This document shows, in pieces, positions 16,457-24,246 of a DNA stretch of 64,000 bases. The position numbers and the translations under genes were made by a program. Source of the DNA: Morganella sibonii (GTDB taxonomy: Bacteria; Pseudomonadota; Gammaproteobacteria; Enterobacterales; Enterobacteriaceae); NCBI RefSeq assembly GCF_040560245.1, contig NZ_JAKMWP010000003.1; one strand, 5' to 3'. The first letter of the stretch is position 1; each line of letters opens with the position of its first letter. Under the pieces are notes generated by a model. The model had not been told where the DNA came from, did not search any database, and was given only the letters and a program-made list of their open reading frames with translations.

Positions 16457-17602
16457 CTATTCCCCGCAGGCGGCCCCTGCCTCAACGGCGGCAACCACAT
16501 CTGCCAGTGCGCTTTCCAGCAACGGTTTACGCCAGCCGCTCAGCAGCTCCGGTACTTCGGATGAGGTTCTGAATCCCCACATTTTATTCAGATACTGGTT
16601 GATCTGACGGCGTGATGCCAGCAGTTCCGGGCTGAATTGTTCCGCATCACTCAGCTCGTTGATACGCGCTTTAATCGCCTTAAAGGTTTTGCGGTATAAC
16701 GGATGATCGGACACATTTTCCACCGGTGCCGGATAATCTGCTTCATCCAGAGCACGGCTCTCTTCCGTTAATGCCAGCAGGCGTCTGCCGTGACAGCGGA
16801 TTTCCTGTCCGGTCAGGCCCAGCCCGTCCAGCTCACCCAGCGAGGTCGGCATGTAGCGCGCCACTTTCCAGAGATGCTCTTCACGCACCACAAAGTTTAC
16901 CGCCATATCGCGCTGACGCGCCTGTTCCAGCCGCCATTGTGCCAGTTTCTGTAAACAGGCCAGCTGCTGAGGACGCAGTTGCGCGGCACCGCTGAAATCA
17001 CGATACGCTTCCGCCGGGTCAGTCTGTGCAATACGGCGCTGCGCCATCATCGCACACTCCTCTTCCGCTGATGCCAGGTAACCGGCTGCACAGACTTTTT
17101 CTGTCAGTTTTTCAGCCAGCGGCAGCAGGTAAAAGACATCTGCGGCGGCATATTCACACTGTTTTTCTGTCAGCGGACGCGCCAGCCAGTCAGTCCGGGA
17201 CTCACTTTTATCCAGGCTGACACCGAGATAGGTTTCCACCAGCGTGGCAAACCCGCAGGACAGCGGATGACCGGTAAACGCAGCCAGTACCTGGGTATCC
17301 ACCAGCGGTTGCGGTACACACGCCATACTGTTAAAAAAGACTTCGATATCCTCACTGCCGGCATGGAGATATTTGATCATCTCCGGCACAGTCAGTAATG
17401 TTTTCAGCGGCGTCCAGTCCGTGATCCCCAGCGGATCGACCAGCGCGAGATGCTCCCCGTCATAAAGCTGAACCAGACCGAGATGCGGATAATAGGTCCG
17501 GATCCGGACAAACTCAGTGTCCAGAGCAAGATAAGGTTTGCCTGTAACCTGCGCACAATAGGCAGCCAGGTGTGTATCGCTGGTAATCAACTGATAATTC
17601 AA
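16457..17602 (-). CDS. rnd: Ribonuclease D
   Basis: A 381-residue 3'-5' exoribonuclease. The DEDD motifs are visible: Exo I ALDTEFVR near residue 28, Exo II with HAGSEDIEVF near 80, and Exo III YAAADVFYLLPL near 150. The HRDC domain follows (about 205-285, LAQWRLEQARQRDMAVNFVVREE). It acts in 3' trimming of tRNA precursors. Downstream of fadD, as in E. coli. Confidence 0.95.
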   Translation of the reverse strand: MNYQLITSDTHLAAYCAQVTGKPYLALDTEFVRIRTYYPHLGLVQLYDGEHLALVDPLGITDWTPLKTLLTVPEMIKYLHAGSEDIEVFFNSMACVPQPLVDTQVLAAFTGHPLSCGFATLVETYLGVSLDKSESRTDWLARPLTEKQCEYAAADVFYLLPLAEKLTEKVCAAGYLASAEEECAMMAQRRIAQTDPAEAYRDFSGAAQLRPQQLACLQKLAQWRLEQARQRDMAVNFVVREEHLWKVARYMPTSLGELDGLGLTGQEIRCHGRRLLALTEESRALDEADYPAPVENVSDHPLYRKTFKAIKARINELSDAEQFSPELLASRRQINQYLNKMWGFRTSSEVPELLSGWRKPLLESALADVVAAVEAGAACGE

Positions 17603-17702
17603 AACGACTTCTCTTAGTCTTTAACGACATGGTTAAGTGATGTGATACAGAATAATTCATCAGATCAGGATAATTCAATCAATAGTCACAACAAGACTGA
17701 TC

Positions 17703-17734
17703 ATAACGACGCCGGTAAATACCGGCGTCGTTAT
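17703..17734. terminator. Terminator hairpin after fadD
   Basis: A 15-bp perfect stem ATAACGACGCCGGTA / TACCGGCGTCGTTAT with a 2-nt minimal loop (AA), 20 nt after the fadD stop on the minus strand. Confidence 0.8.
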
Positions 17735-17753
17735 TCTGCGGTCTGATGCCGTG

Positions 17754-19445
17754 TCATGCAACCGGCTGAACATCCGTTTTGTGCTTTTCCTCATCACGAA
17801 GCTCGCGACGCAGAATTTTGCCCACATTAGATTTCGGTAATTCATCACGAAATTCAATGATTTTCGGGACTTTATAGCCGGTCAGATAGCGACGGCAGTG
17901 CAGGCGCAGATCATCTTCTGTCAGTGATTTATCTTTGCGGACAACAAAAATCTTCACGGCTTCACCGGAGCTTTCACTCTCCACGCCGATAGCGGCACAC
18001 TCCAGCACAGCCGGATGCAGCATGGCCGCATCTTCAACTTCGTTCGGGTAGACATTGAAACCGGAAACCAGAATCATATCTTTTTTGCGATCAACAATAT
18101 GCAGAAAACCATTTTCATCAAACTGTGCGATATCCCCGGTAGCAACCCAGCCATCTTTCAGCACTTCGGCGGTGGCATCCGGACGGTTCCAGTACCCTTT
18201 CATGACCTGAGGCCCCCGGACCCACATTTCCCCCGGCTGCCCTTCGTGCACATCCGTACCGTCATCATCCAGCAGGCGGATCTCCGTGGACGGCACCGGA
18301 AAACCGATACTGCCGCTGTAACTCTTCAGATTATGCGGGTTACCGGCCACCAGCGGAGAGCACTCTGTCAGCCCGTAGCCTTCCAGCAGATGTTTACCAG
18401 TCAGCTTTTCCCAGTTTTCCGCCACTGCTTTCTGCACCGGCATACCGCCGCCGACAGAGAGGTTCAGTGTGGAAAAATCAAGTTTGTGAAACTCCGGATT
18501 ATTGACCCAGGCATTAAACAGCGTGTTGACCCCGGTGATCGCCGTAAACGGATATTTAGCCAGCTCTTTGATCGTCCCGCTGACATCCCGCGGGTTAGTG
18601 ATAAGCAGGTTACGGCCGCCGATTTCAATAAACAGCAGACAGTTCACGGTCAGTGCAAATACATGATAAAGCGGCAGCGCCGTGACGACCAGTTCTTTGC
18701 CGACTTTCAGTTCCGGAATATACGCCGCGCGCGCCTGCTCGAGATTGGCCAGCATATTGCGGTGAGTCAGCATCGCGCCTTTGGCCACACCGGTGGTACC
18801 GCCGGTGTATTGCAGAAATGCCAGGTCTTCACGGTGGATTTCCGGCTTCACATACTGCATACGGTAGCCCTGATGGATAGCGCGGCGGAACGAGATAGCA
18901 TCCGGCAGATTATATTTCGGCACCAGCCGTTTGATATATTTGACCACAAAGTCCACCAGCGTGGCTTTCGGGCGTGAAAGCTGATCCCCCATACGGGTCA
19001 GGATCACATGGCGGACCGTGGTGTTATAAACAATTTTTTCGAGGGTGTGTGCAAAATTGGAGACAATCACAATCGCGGCACAGCCGCTGTCATTTAACTG
19101 GTGTTCTAACTCTCTTGGTGTATAGAGGGGATTGACATTTACCACTACCATCCCTGCCCGCAGAATACCGAACAGCGCTATCGGATATTGCAGTAAGTTC
19201 GGCATCATCAGCGCGATGCGATCCCCTTTTTTCAGCCCCAGTCCGTTTTGCAGGTAAGCGGCAAATGCACGGCTTCGCTCTTCCAGTTTCCGGTAGGTCA
19301 TCACCTCGCCCATATTGATAAAGGCGGGCTGGTCCGCAAAGCGCGATACCGCATTCTCCAGCATCTCTGCCATCGAGGCATAGGTGTCAGGATTGATATC
19401 TGCCGGGACATCTTCCGGATAGTGTTTAAGCCAGACTCTTTCCAA
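17754..19445 (-). CDS. fadD: Long-chain fatty acid-CoA ligase FadD
   Basis: A 563-residue AMP-forming acyl-CoA synthetase. The P-loop YTGGTTGVAKGAML is near residue 213, the adenylate motif GYGLTECSPLV near 360, and the gate/linker region DGWVATGDIAQFDENGFLHIVDRKKDMI near 430-457, with GKILRREL at the C-terminus. It activates incoming long-chain fatty acids for beta-oxidation at the inner membrane. The start codon is TTG (MERVWLKHYPEDVP aligns with the E. coli N-terminus, whose start is also TTG). A possible FadR or CRP site upstream could not be fixed by eye. Confidence 0.96.
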   Translation of the reverse strand: MERVWLKHYPEDVPADINPDTYASMAEMLENAVSRFADQPAFINMGEVMTYRKLEERSRAFAAYLQNGLGLKKGDRIALMMPNLLQYPIALFGILRAGMVVVNVNPLYTPRELEHQLNDSGCAAIVIVSNFAHTLEKIVYNTTVRHVILTRMGDQLSRPKATLVDFVVKYIKRLVPKYNLPDAISFRRAIHQGYRMQYVKPEIHREDLAFLQYTGGTTGVAKGAMLTHRNMLANLEQARAAYIPELKVGKELVVTALPLYHVFALTVNCLLFIEIGGRNLLITNPRDVSGTIKELAKYPFTAITGVNTLFNAWVNNPEFHKLDFSTLNLSVGGGMPVQKAVAENWEKLTGKHLLEGYGLTECSPLVAGNPHNLKSYSGSIGFPVPSTEIRLLDDDGTDVHEGQPGEMWVRGPQVMKGYWNRPDATAEVLKDGWVATGDIAQFDENGFLHIVDRKKDMILVSGFNVYPNEVEDAAMLHPAVLECAAIGVESESSGEAVKIFVVRKDKSLTEDDLRLHCRRYLTGYKVPKIIEFRDELPKSNVGKILRRELRDEEKHKTDVQPVA

Positions 19446-19749
19446 GGTTTTACTCCTGATTATTACTGCTCATCTCATAACCCGCTGGTGTTAACAAATA
19501 ATTTACATAAATAAAGTATTTACATAAAACGGTGTTTTCCGGTAATTTTTCTGTTTCAGGTTGAGAGTCACATCACTAATTTGTTTTATAAAGCCAGATA
19601 ACAATCGAGGCGGCAAATGCCGCCTCTTAATTTATTAGTTGTAACGCGCTGAAAATAATCATTCAGGCTTATCGCTACCGGCGGGATTATACACTCAAAT
19701 CCGCCTTTATGCTGAACTTTAAGGTTACCATACCCGCAAATCTGCGCGA
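19446..19749. other. Intergenic region, fadD promoter and yeaY 3' region
   Basis: About 300 nt between two minus-strand genes. The left 60-100 nt should hold the fadD promoter; the right part is the 3' region of yeaY with a short hairpin at 19607-19626. No open frame worth reporting. Confidence 0.4.
19607..19626. terminator. Hairpin between yeaY and fadD
   Basis: An 8-bp perfect stem GAGGCGGC / GCCGCCTC with tetraloop AAAT. It is about 125 nt past the yeaY stop and lacks a good U-tract on the minus strand, so termination strength is uncertain. Confidence 0.5.
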
Positions 19750-20340
19750 TTAAGGGACTAAATAATCCTGCACCACTGCCGGTCCCGGCGGATAGTACCA
19801 GCCGCCGCCATAGTAACCACCGCCGTAGTAACCGTTATGCCAGCGCCACGGATCCGGCCCGTACACCGGCGGCGGCATAATCACCTGCCGGGCCTGGTGC
19901 CAGCGCTGGAAACCGGTGACATCAATAACCGGGAATGTGTACGGAACGTCGCCGATTTTACCGGTTTTCGTGCCGTTCATCAGCCCGACCACCGTGACAT
20001 ACTGATCACGGAAGTTATCCGGCTCCATAAAGCTGTTGATCCGGGCATATATCCGCCCGGTGATGGTTGAACCGAGGAATGGCGCACCGGTGCTGTTCAG
20101 CGGCATAACCGCGATTTCCAGCTGTGTCATATCCGGCTGATTCTGCACGCTGAGTACGCGGCCGCCGAAACGTGCCTCCATTCCTTTATAGGCCTGTGGT
20201 GCTTTCTGAACAGCCTGAAAATCGGTCAGCATTGTGGTACCGCTGCCTTTAATAGACTCCGGGACTGTGGCGCAGCCGGTCAGCGCCAGTGATATAATCA
20301 CAACACCATATTTCAGACTGCTCCGTAAGCGATTCATCAT
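19750..20340 (-). CDS. yeaY: Slp-family outer-membrane lipoprotein YeaY
   Basis: A 196-residue lipoprotein with lipobox LTGC (cleavage before Cys23) and the Slp-domain pattern VPESIKGSGT, KGMEARFGGRVLSVQNQPDMTQLEIAVMPL, and SFMEPDNFRDQYVTVVG. The C-terminus is rich in Gly, Tyr and Trp. The yeaY-fadD-rnd order matches E. coli. The function is unknown; Slp proteins are induced in starvation or acid. In E. coli its other neighbour is tsaB, but here a 15.8 kb accessory block intervenes. Confidence 0.88.
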   Translation of the reverse strand: MMNRLRSSLKYGVVIISLALTGCATVPESIKGSGTTMLTDFQAVQKAPQAYKGMEARFGGRVLSVQNQPDMTQLEIAVMPLNSTGAPFLGSTITGRIYARINSFMEPDNFRDQYVTVVGLMNGTKTGKIGDVPYTFPVIDVTGFQRWHQARQVIMPPPVYGPDPWRWHNGYYGGGYYGGGWYYPPGPAVVQDYLVP

Positions 20341-20472
20341 GATGTGAGCTCCTGTGACGGATAGTATCCGTCAATTATGACTGATGATTGCCGGTTCAAC
20401 AATTAATGCAGGCTATTTTTTGGTGTGGTGACCACAGGATGATCACCATGAATACAATAAGATTTATCACAC

Positions 20473-22488
20473 TCAGAAAGAATAGTTGGCACCAAACGTG
20501 TAATTGATGGCGTTATTGTTATTACCTTCATGGTTGTAATTAATTGTCCCGAATACATTCAGGTCATCGGTCAATGCTGCAGTAGCACCTAATTTTACAG
20601 AAGTCCGGTTTTTTTCCGGTTTTTTGCCTGTACGGGTAAATGATGTTTCTGTACCGTTAAGCGCTCCGCTGACACTCATCGCGTCATCCTGTAAATGATG
20701 GTGATACTTTATTTCAAAATAAGGGTTCACCGGCAGGGAATGAGTACTGATATTCCATCCTCCGCTTACCACATGCCGTTCCTGTTTCTGAGAGCTGAAG
20801 TGCATTGCGGTACTGCTGCCTGAGTTTTCGCGGAAACCGTCAACTTTGTATTTATCGTATTGATAGCCAATAACAGGACCGGTGGTGATATTATCCGTCA
20901 GTTTGTAGTTATAACCCGCATTGAGTGACACACCAAATCCTGTAGCGTTTGTTTTTCCGTTTTCTGTCCGTGTTGCTTTACCTAACTGTATATCACGTTT
21001 GATATTATCCAGACTCAGGCTGCCAAAACGGGCACTCATATTACCCCATAAACCATTATCCGCAGAGGATTGTATAAACAGCGATGCAACCATACCGCGG
21101 GAATCATACCGGTACTGGTCATTGACTTTATAATCGCCGTCTGATGCACTTATCATTCCGCCATAAGCAAGTGCAGGTGATTCCTGAACGGAAAGGCCAA
21201 CGTTAAGATCATTAGCGTTTTCCCGGCCACTCAGATCCATCCTGTTTCCCTGTGCTGATTTAGCGCTTCCGCTGAACCCGCCAAACACATTAAGTTTATT
21301 ATTTCCGGGGTTATTACGTAAATTTTGTAACTGTCCATCCAGGAACGATTGGTGAGTGGCGTTGAGATTCTCTAATGATTTCGATAAGGAAGTTGCAAAA
21401 TAAGGGGCATCGACAATAGAGGCGATATATTGTGCGATAAGCGCATGACCTTCAGGGCTGGGGTGAAACCAGTCAGAGAATAAATATACCTTATCATCAT
21501 GATAAGTCTCTGCACCTTCCTTACAATGAAAAGAACGGACACCGATTTGACACACAGGAACCAGAACATCATCAAAGCCATATTCTTTTCCTGACAGAAT
21601 AATCTCGTCAAATAGTGTTTCAACATCAGCCCATATAATATTACCATGTAATTTGGACAATCCTTTTTCCATACTATGGTTAAATTGTCCGGTAATTCTG
21701 TTTTCGACATCAGTTACCAGTTGCTGATACACATTAACAACAGAACGCGGAATTGGTAATCCGTTTTTGTCTAATACGGCTTTAAAGGCATCAACAATAT
21801 ATTCTCTGCGTTGTTTTTCACTGCTGATTTCACCTTTGTTTTTTAGTTCATCATTCATTTGTTTGTAGAATTTTTGAGCGTTGAATTTGTCACCCAAAGC
21901 ATCCTCAGCAAAGCTGAACAGCGAAACTGATGTCCACGGAGATAAACCGGCTTTTGGAATGTTAGGTGCAATAACATACCCTGCCCCTGCATCTAATAAT
22001 TTTTTGACACTGGCAACAGCAAGGTCCGGCGATGGTGAAATTAAATAATCCTCACCTTTATGCAGCAAACCATGAAAATCTAATTTTTTAACGCTGTTAA
22101 CAATATTATACGAAATATCATTGGCGCCAATCCATACAACATACAGGCCATTTTTGTCCGCACGTCCGTTGTTTCTGCTCAGATAGAAATCGATCTGCTG
22201 TTCACTGGTGCGAATAGATGCCGGAGATAATTTATCTGCTGTGGCACCGCCTTCAGCATAATTATCGCCGCCAAAATTAGAGGGTATGAATGGTTTATTC
22301 AGATAATATTCAGACAATATTTCATTGTATAATTTACTGTGAGAGCCAGCCAGGTATCTGCTGTCATTACCTCTGTTCCCTCCGTCACTCATACTGTCAC
22401 CGATGACGATAAAGGAGTCAAAAGCAAACGCGTTGAAGCCGGATAATAAAAAAACAAGTGTTGCTGAATAAGCTAAATTTCCTTTCAT
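20473..22488 (-). CDS. GDSL-type lipase/esterase autotransporter
   Basis: A 671-residue type Va secreted enzyme. A signal peptide (to FNAFA) is followed by a GDSL/SGNH hydrolase passenger: block I VIGDSMSDGGN with nucleophile Ser32, the conserved Asn in IGANDISYN (near residue 120), and the catalytic Asp/His in SDWFHPSPEGH (near 340). A C-terminal autotransporter beta-barrel (about residues 400-671) ends in NYSF with terminal Phe. Related to Pseudomonas EstA and Photorhabdus/Xenorhabdus lipases: an esterase held at the outer surface. It is the first gene of the accessory block between yeaY and tsaB, and points away from the secretion island. Confidence 0.88.
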   Translation of the reverse strand: MKGNLAYSATLVFLLSGFNAFAFDSFIVIGDSMSDGGNRGNDSRYLAGSHSKLYNEILSEYYLNKPFIPSNFGGDNYAEGGATADKLSPASIRTSEQQIDFYLSRNNGRADKNGLYVVWIGANDISYNIVNSVKKLDFHGLLHKGEDYLISPSPDLAVASVKKLLDAGAGYVIAPNIPKAGLSPWTSVSLFSFAEDALGDKFNAQKFYKQMNDELKNKGEISSEKQRREYIVDAFKAVLDKNGLPIPRSVVNVYQQLVTDVENRITGQFNHSMEKGLSKLHGNIIWADVETLFDEIILSGKEYGFDDVLVPVCQIGVRSFHCKEGAETYHDDKVYLFSDWFHPSPEGHALIAQYIASIVDAPYFATSLSKSLENLNATHQSFLDGQLQNLRNNPGNNKLNVFGGFSGSAKSAQGNRMDLSGRENANDLNVGLSVQESPALAYGGMISASDGDYKVNDQYRYDSRGMVASLFIQSSADNGLWGNMSARFGSLSLDNIKRDIQLGKATRTENGKTNATGFGVSLNAGYNYKLTDNITTGPVIGYQYDKYKVDGFRENSGSSTAMHFSSQKQERHVVSGGWNISTHSLPVNPYFEIKYHHHLQDDAMSVSGALNGTETSFTRTGKKPEKNRTSVKLGATAALTDDLNVFGTINYNHEGNNNNAINYTFGANYSF

Positions 22489-24246
22489 GATAATCCTTGT
22501 AGTAAATGATGTGACTTTAAAAAAAACGGGCAGTACAGAAAAAGGGTAATACTGATATTATTTTGCACATTTATTTGTAATGAAAATGTAAACTTGCTAT
22601 TGTGTTTTATCAGCTTCCTGATGAGTTATTTGTTGCAAAAGATGCAGGTAAACGGATGATTTAATAATAGATAGTTTAAAAACACACTACTAATCTCACA
22701 GAAATAATAAAAATCATCAGAATGGTGCATAACCATCTGTTTATTATCGCCATGTCGCAATATTGAATGTCAGAGATATAGTCTGATGATTGTTTTCTGC
22801 TCAGATGTAATAATGGTGTCACTGATTTTAGATTATCCTCATAAGAATAAAATATGAGTTAATATACCTACAGAGGGAGTTCGGGTTGAACATGATTTTT
22901 TCTTTTGTTTGAAGTTAACATCCTGGAGACCTGTAAATAACATTATTATTCAATTAATTACAAAATGACGCACACGCATTCTTTATATATATTTCTGTGA
23001 TATCTGTTAAAAATACATAGCAGCAAGAAGTAACATGCGTGATAGTAACCAGCGTGTAAATATTAATTTAAAATAAAAAGTCATAGTTACCAACCAGTTT
23101 ACCAGGCTAAAACAAGTCACAATGAGTATCCAATGATTGAAAAACCTTACCTTCCGGAAAAAAAGAATGCCGAAAATGAAATTAAACTTAACTATTTTTT
23201 GGTGGAACATAAATTCAGTGATGATTAAATGCAGATTATTCTCATGTGGCAGACAGATAAAATAAACACAGCAGAATAACATCCTAAACAATATAAAATC
23301 ATGGCTGCCCCGTTATCCATATTCAGCACCAACGACTGATGCCGGTAATCCTCCCGCAGGACAGTTGTTGTATCAATCTGCTGCTATTCCCTGTTCTGTC
23401 TGTACCGGCATGGATTTTCCTTCTTATTCAGCCTGATTACGTCAGTTATACAATGCAGATATACAATGCAGAGCGAATATTTCTTTTTCCTTTCTCTTCT
23501 TCTGTATATATTTTCAGCAACCGGTTATCATGGATGCATCCATTTTTCTGAGCCGTGAGCACTATTTATAAAAGCCCTGCCCCGACATTTCTAATCCTTT
23601 TCTTCCGGGATAACCACCACCGCTGCAATTAATTAAAGTAAAGATGGAAACCATAGTAATTATTACGTAATAAAATATGAGCACACCCACCAATATATAC
23701 AAATAAAATGTTCACAAATGACAAGATAAATAGCATTACACACGATGAAAATACATCTCACATTAAAATAACACATTGAAATTATAATAGGTGTATATAC
23801 ATAGATGCACTGATGATATTCAGTAAACACAAGATAGCACAAGATAATTAGGACGTTTCTCATAAAAAAAATAAACCCCTGAAAAGTAACAAGCCATGTT
23901 CACCGAACTGATTTGGAATGCCGGCTATTTGGTTTGTTTCGGGTCGTATCTCTGGCGATGGCGGGCAAAATACCTGTAATTATATGTGTTCTATTTGGTT
24001 TTTATTTGATGCTTATAACGCCATATGGATATATTTAATTTCTTCATTTACAATAATTCACACTTCATAATAATTATCAGCATCAAGTTGATTCCTGTAG
24101 TAATTATGAATTGCGTGCGTAGTATTACTAATCCATGATTTGAATATTTTGTCGTTTGTTTATTTTCACTAACAGAGCCGGCGGTACCACATCGCCATAC
24201 GTTTTTATTGACTCTAAACAACGAATAACTGTATTAGGTAGAAACG
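22489..24246. other. 1.75 kb AT-rich region without a convincing gene
   Basis: The largest gene-free stretch of the window, between the divergent lipase gene and the secretion island. Frames of 60-95 codons at 23007-23291, 23339-23551 and 23663-23863 have no ribosome sites or recognisable content. The sequence is strongly A+T-rich with many TATAAT- and T-tract-like words, as in H-NS-silenced horizontally acquired promoters. The island promoter must lie near its right end. A GC-richer 84-nt patch at 23896-23979 is listed separately. Confidence 0.5.
23896..23979 (+). CDS. Possible 27-residue hydrophobic peptide or gene remnant
   Basis: An ATG-to-TAA frame of 28 codons in a short patch that is clearly GC-richer than its surroundings. 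It reads MFTELIWNAGYLVCFGSYL and ends WRWRAKYL: a hydrophobic, aromatic-rich segment with a basic tail, as in small membrane proteins. The ribosome site is weak. It could also be the relic of a lost gene. Not recognised. Confidence 0.2.
   Translation: MFTELIWNAGYLVCFGSYLWRWRAKYL

Noticed and set aside
16726..17220. Plus-strand frames opposite rnd
   Set aside because: Pro/Ala/Arg-rich shadows of a well-supported core gene.
23007..23863. Frames of 66-94 codons in the lipase-to-secretion gap
   Set aside because: AT-rich, Phe/Ile/Tyr-heavy translations without ribosome sites or homology signs; typical random frames of AT-rich DNA.
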